Below, piece after piece: positions 1 to 7,796 of a stretch of 64,000 nt of DNA. Within the stretch, counting starts at the first letter, position 1. Every line of letters starts with the position of its first letter. Source of the DNA: an uncultured Bacteroidia bacterium (lineage in GTDB: Bacteria > Bacteroidota > Bacteroidia > Bacteroidales > F082); the NCBI GenBank assembly GCA_902770835.1, contig CACXUM010000011.1, positions 29,150 through 93,149 of the forward strand. The letters are read 5' to 3'. The position numbers and the translations under genes were made by a program. The notes beneath the pieces were generated by a model. The model was given only the letters and a program-made list of their open reading frames with translations, did not search any database and was not told the DNA's origin.

Positions 1-86
1 TCGGCCTCGCTGCGGTTGATCATTTCGATGTCGTGTTCCAGATTAAGGAAGTCGGCTGACAATAGGGAAGGGGCTATCAAATTCAT
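1..86 (-). CDS. rpe: Ribulose-phosphate 3-epimerase, 5' end only
   Basis: Only the first 28 codons are in the window; the gene runs off the left edge. The minus-strand reading begins with an ATG at 86 and contains APSLLSADF followed by a Glu/His-rich helix. This is the N-terminal beta-strand signature of ribulose-5-phosphate 3-epimerase, which interconverts ribulose-5-phosphate and xylulose-5-phosphate in the pentose phosphate pathway. A TACCTTTG box lies 32 bases upstream of the start. The gene is co-directional with rpoD but separated from it by a strong terminator, so it is its own transcription unit. The identification rests on a short segment, but the motif is characteristic. Confidence 0.8.
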   Translation of the reverse strand, partial: MNLIAPSLLSADFLNLEHDIEMINRSEA

Positions 87-118
87 AGTTGTTCAGTTGA
101 TAGTTGTTTGTTGTTCGG

Positions 119-126
119 CAAAGGTA
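119..126 (-). promoter_or_regulatory. -7 box of rpe
   Basis: Minus strand reads TACCTTTG, a match to the Bacteroidota -7 consensus TAnnTTTG, 32 bases before the rpe ATG. Confidence 0.6.
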
Positions 127-148
127 GAGAATATTTTTGAATGGCATC

Positions 149-181
149 AAAAAAGCCTCCCAAATTTTTGAGAGGCTTTTT
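149..181 (-). terminator. Intrinsic terminator after rpoD
   Basis: An A tract, a GCCTC/GAGGC stem and a T tract form a symmetrical hairpin nine bases past the rpoD stop codon. It has A/T runs on both sides, so it could act in either direction, but only rpoD ends here. Confidence 0.85.
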
Positions 182-189
182 CCAATTCC

Positions 190-1053
190 TTAACCGAGAT
201 AACTCTTCAGGATCTTGCTGCGGCTGGTGTGTTTCAACCGGCGTATGGCCTTTTCCTTGATCTGGCGCACGCGCTCGCGCGTCAGGTCGAATTTCTCTCC
301 AATTTCTTCCAATGTCATCGGGTGGCTGCCACTCAGTCCGAAATACATGCGGACGACATCCTGCTCCCGTTGCGTCAGGGTGGAGATGGCTCGGTCGATT
401 TCTTTGCGCAACGACTCATACAGAAGTTCGGTCTCGGGCGTCGGGGCTTCCTCGCTTTTCAGCACGTCGTACATGGTGTTGTCTTCATCCTGCACGAGCG
501 GTGCGTCCATTGAGATGTGGCGTCCGGCGTTCTTCATCGACTCCTTCACCTCTTGCTCCGTGATTTCTAAAACTTCGGCAATCTCCTCTGCATTGGGTTC
601 GCGCTCAAATTCTTGCTCTAACTTGGCGTAAGTCTTGTTGATTTTGTTGATGGAACCGATTTTGTTGAGAGGGAGACGGACAATGCGCGATTGTTCGGCC
701 AAAGCCTGAAGGATGGATTGGCGAATCCACCACACGGCGTATGAAATGAACTTGAAACCTCTGGTTTCGTCGAAACGTTGTGCGGCTTTTATCAGTCCCA
801 AGTTGCCTTCGTTGATTAAGTCGGGAAGACTAAGGCCTTGATTCTGATACTGTTTTGCTACGGAGACTACAAAGCGCAAGTTGGCCTTAGTGAGTTTTTC
901 CAACGCGATCTTGTCGCCTTGTTTGATACGTTGCGCCAATTCAACCTCTTCTTCAGCCGAAATCAGCTCAACCTTACCAATCTCTTGCAGGTACTTGTCG
1001 AGAGACGCGGTCTCGCGGTTCGTCACCTGCTTCGTAATCTTTAACTGCCTCAT
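190..1053 (-). CDS. rpoD: Primary sigma factor RpoD (SigA), short Bacteroidota form
   Basis: Directs RNA polymerase to housekeeping promoters. The 287 residues contain region 1.2 (about 15-45), region 2 with the [20 protein letters not shown] core (93-112) that binds the -10/-7 element and the polymerase clamp, region 3 (about 130-200), and the region 4 helix-turn-helix [18 protein letters not shown] (247-264) that binds the -33 element. It lacks region 1.1 and the long spacer of proteobacterial RpoD, as is normal for Bacteroidota, where the housekeeping sigma is about 287 residues and recognises TAnnTTTG. It lies downstream of pnp on the same strand, with a three-hairpin repeat between them. 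No clear -7 box is visible directly upstream, so it may partly depend on read-through from pnp. Confidence 0.95.
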   Translation of the reverse strand: MRQLKITKQVTNRETASLDKYLQEIGKVELISAEEEVELAQRIKQGDKIALEKLTKANLRFVVSVAKQYQNQGLSLPDLINEGNLGLIKAAQRFDETRGFKFISYAVWWIRQSILQALAEQSRIVRLPLNKIGSINKINKTYAKLEQEFEREPNAEEIAEVLEITEQEVKESMKNAGRHISMDAPLVQDEDNTMYDVLKSEEAPTPETELLYESLRKEIDRAISTLTQREQDVVRMYFGLSGSHPMTLEEIGEKFDLTRERVRQIKEKAIRRLKHTSRSKILKSYLG

Positions 1054-1099
1054 TTATGTTTGTTTAGTTCTTTGAATATGTTCTTTCTTGTTCGGGTTC

Positions 1100-1180
1100 G
1101 AGCGGATTTGCAATCCGCTCGCGTTGAGATGGGGATTTCAAATCCCCTTTTCGAGGCTGGCGGATTCCAAATCCGCCAGC
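1100..1180. repeat. Cluster of three perfect hairpins between pnp and rpoD
   Basis: Three perfect inverted repeats stand in a row. The first is 1100-1120 (arms GAGCGGATT/AATCCGCTC, loop TGC). The second is 1131-1147 (arms GGGGATTT/AAATCCCC, one-base loop). The third is 1156-1180 (arms GCTGGCGGATT/AATCCGCCAGC, loop CCA). All share the core GGATT...AATCC, so they look like diverged units of one element. None has a T tract. They lie in the 142-base spacer after the pnp stop and before rpoD, so they would sit in the 3' end of the pnp mRNA, where they might block exonucleases or attenuate transcription. Confidence 0.75.
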
Positions 1181-1195
1181 ACCTCAAAGTGGGTT

Positions 1196-3445
1196 TTATC
1201 TTTTGCGACCGCCGCCATTGCCGTGGCCACCACCATTGCGGTTGCCTCCGCCATGACCGCCACGGTTTCCACCGTTGCCACGACCGCCACCACCATTGCC
1301 GCCCTTCTTCTCTTCAAAGCCTTCCGGCTTGGGCAGCAGGGCGCGGTGCGACAGGCGCAACTTGCCGGTCTTTTGGTCAATCTCAACGAGTTTCACATCG
1401 ATTTCGTCGCCTTCCTTCAGGCCGGTCTCTTCCATCGTCTCGTAACGCTTCCAGTCGATTTCGGATATGTGGAGCAGGCCGTCCTTGTTGGGGATGATTT
1501 CCACGAAAGCGCCAAATGCCATGATGGAAACGATCTTGCCATGGTAGACCTCGCCAACTTCGGGCACTTGTACGATGGCGCGGATCTTGGCCTTGCAGGC
1601 CTCGATGTCTTCCTTGTTTTGCGAAGCGATTTCCACGATGCCCTTCTGGTCGTCCTCGGTGATGACGATGACGGTATTGGTCTCTTTCTGCATCTCTTGG
1701 ATGATTTTTCCGCCAGGTCCGATGACGGCACCAATCATATCCTTCGGGATATACATGGTCTCGATGCGTGGCACAAACTCCTTATAATCAGCGCGAGGCT
1801 CGGTAATGGTCTTGGCCATCTCGTCCAAGATGTGCAAACGGCCTTGGCGGGCTTGTTCGAGGGCTTCGGTCAGCACTTCGTAGGACAGGCCGTCGACCTT
1901 AATATCCATTTGGCAGGCGGTGATACCATCGCGGGTGCCAGTGACCTTAAAGTCCATGTCGCCAAGGTGGTCTTCATCGCCGAGGATGTCGGTGAGGATG
2001 GCGTATTTGCCAGTCTCGCTGTCAGAAATCATACCCATAGCCACGCCAGCGACGGGTTTGCGCATTGGCACGCCAGCATCCATCAATGCGAGGCAACCGC
2101 CACACACTGAGGCCATTGACGACGAACCGTTGGATTCAAGGATGTCGCTCACAATGCGGATGGTGTAAGGCATGCTTTCGTCGTGCGGCACCATCGTCTT
2201 GAGGGCGCGCTCGGCCAAGTTGCCGTGACCGATTTCGCGGCGGCTGGTGCTGCGTTGGGCCTTGGCCTCGCCAGTGGCAAAACCGGGGAAGTTGTAGTGC
2301 AGCGTGAAGTTCTTTGTTCCTTCCACCACGGCGCCGTCCAATGTCTGCTCGTCTAACTTGGTGCCGAGGGTGACGGTCACCAAAGCCTGCGTTTCACCAC
2401 GGGTGAACACAGCCGAACCGTGGGCTTTGGGCAGCACGTCGACTTCTGTCCAGATGGGGCGAACCTCGTTGGTCTTGCGGCCATCGAGGCGGATGCGCTC
2501 GTTGAGGACGGCGTTGCGCACAGCCGAGCGTTCCACGTCGTGGAAGTAACGTTTGGCAAGCGGTGTAACGGTTTCGAGTTCCTCTTCGGTATATTTTTCA
2601 AGGTATTTGTCTAAGATTCCGCTGAAGGTCTCTTCGCGGAGGTGCTTGTCGGCGCAACCCGTGAGGGCGAAGTCGTAGCAAGGTTGGTAGCAGTTGGCTT
2701 CGATTTCGGCGCGGAGGTTTTCGTCGTTCACCTCGTGGCAATATTCGCGCTTTGCCTTGTTGACCTGTTCCATCAGTTCAATCTGGGCTTGGCATTGAAT
2801 CTTGATGGCTTCGTGGGCGGCTTTCAGTGCGCCGAGCATCTCTTGCTCGCTCACTTCCTTACATTCGCCTTCCACCATGCAGATGTCCTTCATCGAGGCG
2901 GCCACCATCAGTTCGAGGCGGGCTTCCTCCATTTGGGCGAAGGTCGGGTTGATGACGTATTCGTCGCCGATGAGGGCCACGCGCACTTCCGAAATCGGGC
3001 CGTGGAAGGGGATGTCGGACACGCAGATGGCGGCAGAGGCGGCCAAGGCTGCAAGAGCATCTGGAGTTTGTTCCTTGTCATTCGACAAAAGGTTGACTTG
3101 CACGATGGTCTCGGCGTGGTAGTCGTCGGGGAACAGCGGGCGCAAGGCGCGGTCGATGAGGCGCGAAATCAGCACTTCGTAATCGGAGGGCTTGGCCTCG
3201 CGCTTGAAGAAACCGCCCGGGAACTTGCCCGTGGAGTAGTATTTTTCCCTATAGTCGACAGACAGGGGGAAGAAATCGGTTTCGGGAGCCACTTCCGTTG
3301 CTGAGCAAACGGTGGCCAAAAGTACGGTGTCGCCGCAGCGGAGCATGACTGATCCGTCGGCTTGCTTGGCGTAACGGCCGGTATTCAACGTAATTTCCTG
3401 ACCGTTAGGCATTTTGATGGTTTGTGTAAATCCTTGTGGACCCAT
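1196..3445 (-). CDS. pnp: Polynucleotide phosphorylase
   Basis: Phosphorolytic 3'-5' exoribonuclease of mRNA turnover; a homotrimer in the cytoplasm. The 749 residues show the family's full domain order: first RNase PH domain (about 10-145), alpha-helical linker, catalytic second RNase PH domain (about 320-540, with [20 protein letters not shown]), KH domain with [14 protein letters not shown] (GxxG loop), and S1 domain ([20 protein letters not shown]). A tail of about 45 residues made almost only of Gly, Arg, Asn and His follows. Such RGG-like tails bind RNA and occur on PNPase of several Bacteroidota. The gene follows rpsO, which repeats the rpsO-pnp neighbourhood known from many bacteria, although here a strong terminator separates the two. 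Confidence 0.97.
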   Translation of the reverse strand: MGPQGFTQTIKMPNGQEITLNTGRYAKQADGSVMLRCGDTVLLATVCSATEVAPETDFFPLSVDYREKYYSTGKFPGGFFKREAKPSDYEVLISRLIDRALRPLFPDDYHAETIVQVNLLSNDKEQTPDALAALAASAAICVSDIPFHGPISEVRVALIGDEYVINPTFAQMEEARLELMVAASMKDICMVEGECKEVSEQEMLGALKAAHEAIKIQCQAQIELMEQVNKAKREYCHEVNDENLRAEIEANCYQPCYDFALTGCADKHLREETFSGILDKYLEKYTEEELETVTPLAKRYFHDVERSAVRNAVLNERIRLDGRKTNEVRPIWTEVDVLPKAHGSAVFTRGETQALVTVTLGTKLDEQTLDGAVVEGTKNFTLHYNFPGFATGEAKAQRSTSRREIGHGNLAERALKTMVPHDESMPYTIRIVSDILESNGSSSMASVCGGCLALMDAGVPMRKPVAGVAMGMISDSETGKYAILTDILGDEDHLGDMDFKVTGTRDGITACQMDIKVDGLSYEVLTEALEQARQGRLHILDEMAKTITEPRADYKEFVPRIETMYIPKDMIGAVIGPGGKIIQEMQKETNTVIVITEDDQKGIVEIASQNKEDIEACKAKIRAIVQVPEVGEVYHGKIVSIMAFGAFVEIIPNKDGLLHISEIDWKRYETMEETGLKEGDEIDVKLVEIDQKTGKLRLSHRALLPKPEGFEEKKGGNGGGGRGNGGNRGGHGGGNRNGGGHGNGGGRKR

Positions 3446-3502
3446 GATTTTAATGTTTTTTTACTGTTTTCTCTACTTCCTAACTTGTGGGTTCGTAAAA
3501 TA

Positions 3503-3537
3503 GCAAAAAAAGGCAATGCTCGATTGCCTTTTTTTGC
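3503..3537 (-). terminator. Intrinsic terminator after rpsO
   Basis: A near-ideal hairpin with 15-base arms (GCAAAAAAAGGCAAT / ATTGCCTTTTTTTGC) and a five-base loop, 24 bases past the rpsO stop. It uncouples rpsO from pnp. Confidence 0.9.
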
Positions 3538-3561
3538 GTTTGGCTTGGGTAGCCGAAAGTC

Positions 3562-3825
3562 TTACTTTCTGATGCCCAATTCCTTAATGATGTTACGGTA
3601 TCTTTCGATGTCGGTTCTCTTCAAATAATCGAGAAGTCTTCTTCTCTTACCTACCAAGCCAACCAACGCACGTTTGGCCGCCACATCCTTGTGATGGACT
3701 TTCGTTTGCTCTGTCAAATGCTTAATTCTGTAGGTGACGATTTGGCCTTCTGCTGAACCAGTATCGGCAGCGTTCTTGCCGTATTGGCTGAAAATCTCTG
3801 ATTTCTTTTCTGCAGTTAAGTACAT
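3562..3825 (-). CDS. rpsO: 30S ribosomal protein S15
   Basis: Primary 16S rRNA-binding protein of the small-subunit platform. From the ATG at 3825 the product is 87 residues, the usual S15 length, and begins MYLTAEKKSEIF. It contains GSAEGQIVTYRIKHLTEQ, the HHKDVAAKRALVGLVGKRRR rRNA-binding helices and the C-terminal DYLKRTDIERY. A TATCTTTG box at 3870-3877 lies 44 bases upstream and a perfect terminator lies downstream, so it is an independent unit. The reading frame is open far upstream and joins the preceding gene without a stop codon (see the next entry). The promoter and conserved N-terminus support this start. Confidence 0.95.
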   Translation of the reverse strand: MYLTAEKKSEIFSQYGKNAADTGSAEGQIVTYRIKHLTEQTKVHHKDVAAKRALVGLVGKRRRLLDYLKRTDIERYRNIIKELGIRK

Positions 3826-5103
3826 AATTCTGTTGTTTTTACGATAAATTTGTTGTTCTAAACGGGCTGCAAAGATACGAATAATTTTGAAAGTGGGTGG
3901 GTTTTTGTGTAAAAAAAAATCTTTCGGAGTATACTCCCATTCCACCGCCGTCCGCATGGCCAACATAATAGCCTCTCCAACCAAGGCCACGTCTGCAAGC
4001 AGGTAATGGCTCTTGCCTCCACTGCGCCAGGTGGTTCCTGCAAGTTCTCCCGTCTTTAGAAGCTTTTTCCTTAAAGCCCAATCCTCGAAATGGGTCACAC
4101 TACCAACGGCAAAGGCTGTCCCCGTTGGGCTAAGGTTACACACAATGGGACCTGCATCGATGTCCATCCCAAGCCAACATCTTCTGTCATGGTATTCCTT
4201 GAAGCCTGTGATAGGTCGCTTCTGTATGAAGTTCGCCTTCAGCCTCGCATATTGGTCACGGGCAAACTCCTCATCAACGAAGGTCAAGTAATAGCAACTC
4301 AACGCCGAATAGGAGCCTTTGACGGGTGCTTCCTCATACATCCCTTCTCTATCGTCTGGCAAGAACGACGCGAGCATCCCAGTTTCCTTGTCAAGCCAAT
4401 TGCGTTTGGCCTCGGCAAGCCATTGGTAAACGGTTGAGTAATACTTGCCTTCATACTGCTGAGAATAAACCGAAAGTGCCACAATGGCCACCAGCATATC
4501 CGGCACATACACGCACTCGCCCGGATAAGTCGGCAGATTCATGTTTGGGCTTTCAAGGATGCGGCGGTTCATGGTCTCGCATAGCCGATGATAAAGCTCA
4601 TCGTATTTGTCGCCTCCGCCGATGCGCTTGTAACCGCCAATCATCCAAGCCAAATGGCTGAGATAAGAGACATGGCTCTCTTTGCCATCCAACGTTTCCA
4701 GCGGGTCTTCGCCCCATCGCACGCGGTCGTAAGCCCGTAGCTCTGGCGACATGACGATCTGGATGAGGCTATCGATACGGGCAATGTTCGCTTCCCTATC
4801 CTCATCGTAAATCAACGTGGTATTCACCAACGCCGCCGACAGCATCGAGCAAGAATACAACGCCCACTCCCCTTGGAACTGAGGCCCGACGATGGCGGGC
4901 ATTTCATCGATAAGCTTTTGCGGGTTGGTCATCACCTTCTCTATCAAAAAGTCCCGCCGCGCCATGATGTCAGCCTTCTCGCTCTCAAAGTCGCTGTTAT
5001 GCCTTGTGGCGATGCCGACCGAGATGGCTTTCACCATGATAATAGCAACTATGATGGCCAAGCAAATGATAATGACTTTCATAGGTTTCTTCCGTGGTTT
5101 CAT
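3562..5103 (-). CDS. Membrane-anchored alpha/alpha-barrel enzyme-like protein, open in frame into rpsO
   Basis: I do not know the function. Residues 7-27 form an N-terminal signal anchor. Residues 40-400 are rich in Trp, Tyr and helices, with RWGEDPLETLDGKESHVSYL, GGGDKYDELYHRLCE and YPGECVYVPDMLVAI. From memory the order of these blocks resembles linalool dehydratase/isomerase-like (alpha/alpha)6-barrel proteins, including a Cys after a Pro-Gly-Glu; this is a weak inference. Similarity should end near residue 400 (RTAVEW). After that the frame crosses a nine-T run at 3910-3918 (on the coding strand), the rpsO promoter and the rpsO start, and ends only at the rpsO stop, giving 513 residues. 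Frames shifted by one base at the T run stop at about 3858 or 3839, also past the promoter. Either the stop was lost or the base sequence is wrong. Confidence 0.55.
   Translation of the reverse strand: MKPRKKPMKVIIICLAIIVAIIMVKAISVGIATRHNSDFESEKADIMARRDFLIEKVMTNPQKLIDEMPAIVGPQFQGEWALYSCSMLSAALVNTTLIYDEDREANIARIDSLIQIVMSPELRAYDRVRWGEDPLETLDGKESHVSYLSHLAWMIGGYKRIGGGDKYDELYHRLCETMNRRILESPNMNLPTYPGECVYVPDMLVAIVALSVYSQQYEGKYYSTVYQWLAEAKRNWLDKETGMLASFLPDDREGMYEEAPVKGSYSALSCYYLTFVDEEFARDQYARLKANFIQKRPITGFKEYHDRRCWLGMDIDAGPIVCNLSPTGTAFAVGSVTHFEDWALRKKLLKTGELAGTTWRSGGKSHYLLADVALVGEAIMLAMRTAVEWEYTPKDFFLHKNPPTFKIIRIFAARLEQQIYRKNNRIMYLTAEKKSEIFSQYGKNAADTGSAEGQIVTYRIKHLTEQTKVHHKDVAAKRALVGLVGKRRRLLDYLKRTDIERYRNIIKELGIRK
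3870..3877 (-). promoter_or_regulatory. -7 box of rpsO
   Basis: Minus strand reads TATCTTTG, 44 bases before the rpsO ATG. It lies inside the open frame of the upstream gene. Confidence 0.7.
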
Positions 5104-5149
5104 AGGTATGGGTTTGGATGAAGACGTGCTCGTTTGTCTTTCGACTCTG

Positions 5150-5157
5150 CAAAATTA
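5150..5157 (-). promoter_or_regulatory. -7 box of the membrane-anchored enzyme-like gene
   Basis: Minus strand reads TAATTTTG, 46 bases before the start codon at 5103. Confidence 0.6.
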
Positions 5158-5638
5158 CTGCCTATTATCCGTTTTTGCAAGAGGTGTTGATAACTTATTT
5201 GTCAACAACCCCCAAACCTATATCGGAGAATTGCAAATGACTTTATTATTATACAAGCCAAACTACAAACACTCGTCCCTTTTGTCTCAATCTATTCGAA
5301 CAGCAATCCCATATTGTACATCATAGACATCTATACAAGTGTAGTATGCAAAACGCTGGAAATATTGTCTGGGGGAAGTGACTTTTTTAAAAATTCTATT
5401 TGTTGTATTTCAAAAAATGCTATTTTCGCATTTCGATTTTGTCAACTATTATTAAATGTGGTTCTCCATATATAGTTGAATCAAATAAAGCATCTGTGAT
5501 TTTTGGAAGTAGAGGACATTAAAGTGTTGTTATACATCCTCTAAAAAGAAGCTCAAATTACTTTATTAATGCCCCTGATTGTCTTAAAGGAGGGAAAGGC
5601 ATGAATGGGTTTACAATTATCCCTTCGTTCTATTTGTT
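5158..5638. other. AT-rich intergenic stretch
   Basis: About 480 bases, clearly richer in A+T than the flanking housekeeping genes, with no recognisable gene. The only notable item is an AGGAGG at 5588-5593, seven bases before an ATG at 5601. That ATG opens a 30-codon frame ending at 5693, which overlaps the start of the HNH gene in another frame. It may be a tiny leader ORF or chance. No TAnnTTTG box was found here in front of the HNH gene. Confidence 0.5.
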
Positions 5639-5959
5639 ATGTGTTTTTCAAATGAACTTATTCAAAAAGTTTGGGAAAAAGCATTTCCCGTAATGAATCA
5701 AGACCCAGTTCATGTACAAAAAGATGCATGTGGTGCTTGGATTGTGTTTGAAGCCTATGGTGATAGAAATAGTGAATTTGGTTGGGAGATTGACCATATC
5801 ATTCCTATTGCCAAAGGTGGAACTGACGATTTGTCAAACCTACAACCATTACATTGGGATAATAATGTTGCCAAAGGTGATGGAGATTTGGTTCGCAAAG
5901 TTACTGCTGAAGGTTTTCATAATAAGATAGTTCCTCATTGGAATATCTTGTTTGAATAA
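5639..5959 (+). CDS. Small HNH endonuclease
   Basis: A 106-residue stand-alone HNH (beta-beta-alpha metal) nuclease. The signature is GWEIDHIIPIAKGGTDDLSN followed by LQPLHWDNNVAKGD. The first His of the DH pair, the Asn of LSNLQ and the His/Asn of HWDNN supply the metal-binding and catalytic positions. The N-terminal part, with KDACGAWI, is typical of short Bacteroidota HNH proteins. The product has no other domain, so it could be a homing-type or mobile-element nuclease or a DNA-damage/defence nuclease. It lies alone, convergent with the leucine-rich-repeat gene, in AT-rich DNA that suggests transfer. The ATG at 5639 has no ribosome-binding site in front, and a short ORF with a strong one overlaps it. 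Confidence 0.8.
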   Translation: MCFSNELIQKVWEKAFPVMNQDPVHVQKDACGAWIVFEAYGDRNSEFGWEIDHIIPIAKGGTDDLSNLQPLHWDNNVAKGDGDLVRKVTAEGFHNKIVPHWNILFE

Positions 5960-6063
5960 CATCATAGGTGTAATTCTATGACTTTGCATCTACTAATTTG
6001 TTAGTTAAACATCGTTGAGAAGCCGTTTCTTTACTCAAATTGAGTATTGAAATGGCTTTTCTC

Positions 6064-7776
6064 TTATAGAGATTGATTTTCATAAAGTTTGCTCCATAAC
6101 TCTTCTGGTAGCATTTTTCTAAATCTACCTAAACTCCCCTTTGAAATTGTGATTTTTTGTAATGATTTACAGTCGCAAAAAGCATTATACCCAATCTTTG
6201 TAATAGAGTCTGGAATGTTGATTTGTTGTAATGATTCACATCCATAAAATGCCGCATCTCCAATTTTTGTGACAAAGTCAGGAATATTGATTTGTTGTAA
6301 GGATTTGCAACAGTAAAAAGCTCTATCTTCAATTTTTGTGACCGATTGGGGTATTGTGATTTGTTGTAATAAAGTGCAGGAGCCAAATACATATTCTTCA
6401 ATCGATGTGATTGTATCAGGAATACTTATTCTTTGTAAAGTACTGGAAGCAAATGCACCTTTTCTAACCATTGTAACAGAGTCGGGAATGTCTATTTGTT
6501 GTATGACTCTACATCCGCAAAAAGCAAAATCTCCAACTGTATTAACAGTATTGGGAAATATTACTTTTTCATTCTTGCCAACAAAAGAAATAATCACACC
6601 TTGGTTATCGATAAAAAGCCCATCTTTTACAACAAAACGAGAAGAATTGCTTTTTAATCCTACTTTTTTGCAATCAATGAATGGATTTATGCCTATTGTC
6701 AAAACCGAACTTGGGATTGTGACTTGTTGCAAAGATTCACAAAACACAAAAATCCTACTTCCAATTGTAATAATAGAGTCAGAAAAATTGAAATCCCTCA
6801 AGTAAACACAATTCTCAAAAGCATTGTTACAAATCAATTCTGTTCCATGTTTTATCGAGTATGATTTAAGTTCACGGTTTTTGCATTTTAGCAACTTCTT
6901 CCCGTCTTTACTATAAACTACACCAAGTTCGTCTTCAATACCTTTGATAATCTCTGCTTTAGTAACTTTTGTTGAAAGATTATTGACATGCGCTTTTCTA
7001 ACCACAAAACATAGAATAATCGCAGTCCATGCTTTTGTTTCGTCAAATTCGTATTTGTCAAAAGACTTGCTATAATAGTTTTCTCCGTTTAATAATGAAC
7101 AAAATTGCTCCATTCTTCCATCTTTGTCGGGATAATTAAAATATGGCCCAACACATACAAACTGGTTGTATCCTTTAGTTTGTCCTTTCAATAATTCTGC
7201 AAAATCCTTCATATCAAAATCCAAAATGTCCAAAACATTGGAAAGGATATGTAGCGTGGGAATGTCTTCATCACAATAAATGTCAGTCTCATCTAATTCA
7301 TCAAAGGTTTTGTTCACTGTAACGATATCAGCATCAGGGAAGAACATAGAAGCATAAAGTGCTGCGCGTTTCAGGCAAATTTCAGAAGGCTCAATCAAGG
7401 TGATGGTCTGGACTTGTTGTGTATAGTCATTATCACGAAGATAATCCGCATAACACATCATGCCCAATCCCAGCCCGCAGCCATAGTCGATGATATTAAT
7501 CTCATGTTGTTCAAGAAAGCTTTTCGGCAAACGATTGAAAGCATTATTCAGTTTGGCTTGGTGCATCTTTCCGAATGCATAAAGATAAATACCCATCTGT
7601 GGTTCATTATCCAATATGCAAAGTCCGCGGTTCAATTTCTCATATAGTATTTCTTGCAATGACTGGGGCATTAATTCGAGTATGTCTTTAACGGCACGGT
7701 TTCTAATCTTGTCAAAGGTTAGGTTCCCCATGTATTGAAGCAAATGCGCGTATGGTGTATTTTGCTCTATCATCAT
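6064..7776 (-). CDS. SAM methyltransferase-like domain fused to BspA-type leucine-rich repeats
   Basis: A 570-residue two-part protein. Residues 1-265 look like a class I methyltransferase, with the SAM-binding motif INIIDYGCGLGLG at about 93-105, an acidic strand end (TLIEPSE), and a later TLHILSNVLDILD strand. There is no NPPY or other DNA-methyltransferase motif, so the substrate is unknown. Residues 300-560 are LRR_5 repeats of 23 residues of the type LQQINIPDSVTKIGDAAFYG. The last units are nearly identical at DNA level, which points to recent unit duplication. The C-terminal cap GRFRKMLPEELW is typical of BspA-like proteins. No signal peptide is visible, so it is probably cytoplasmic. 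It follows the DUF1016 gene by 20 bases, likely in one operon. Confidence 0.7.
   Translation of the reverse strand: MMIEQNTPYAHLLQYMGNLTFDKIRNRAVKDILELMPQSLQEILYEKLNRGLCILDNEPQMGIYLYAFGKMHQAKLNNAFNRLPKSFLEQHEINIIDYGCGLGLGMMCYADYLRDNDYTQQVQTITLIEPSEICLKRAALYASMFFPDADIVTVNKTFDELDETDIYCDEDIPTLHILSNVLDILDFDMKDFAELLKGQTKGYNQFVCVGPYFNYPDKDGRMEQFCSLLNGENYYSKSFDKYEFDETKAWTAIILCFVVRKAHVNNLSTKVTKAEIIKGIEDELGVVYSKDGKKLLKCKNRELKSYSIKHGTELICNNAFENCVYLRDFNFSDSIITIGSRIFVFCESLQQVTIPSSVLTIGINPFIDCKKVGLKSNSSRFVVKDGLFIDNQGVIISFVGKNEKVIFPNTVNTVGDFAFCGCRVIQQIDIPDSVTMVRKGAFASSTLQRISIPDTITSIEEYVFGSCTLLQQITIPQSVTKIEDRAFYCCKSLQQINIPDFVTKIGDAAFYGCESLQQINIPDSITKIGYNAFCDCKSLQKITISKGSLGRFRKMLPEELWSKLYENQSL
6160..6530 (-). 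repeat. 69-bp tandem repeats encoding leucine-rich repeats
   Basis: Units of about 69 bases repeat on the minus strand, each encoding a 23-residue BspA-type leucine-rich repeat around the core LQQINIPDSVTKIG. Three units between 6160 and 6370 are almost identical, while units further toward the N-terminus are more diverged. Confidence 0.7.
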
Positions 7777-7796
7777 ATTATTTGGCGGTTAATTCA

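Noticed and set aside
1088-2110. A 340-codon plus-strand frame opposite pnp
   Set aside because: It is a shadow of the pnp coding sequence with His/Asp/Val-rich nonsense composition and no family motifs.
5601-5693. A 30-codon ORF with an AGGAGG in front
   Set aside because: No similarity to a known peptide, and it overlaps the HNH start; kept only as a note.
6160-6530. Regular repeats considered as a CRISPR array
   Set aside because: They are coding 69-base leucine-rich-repeat units without unique spacers.
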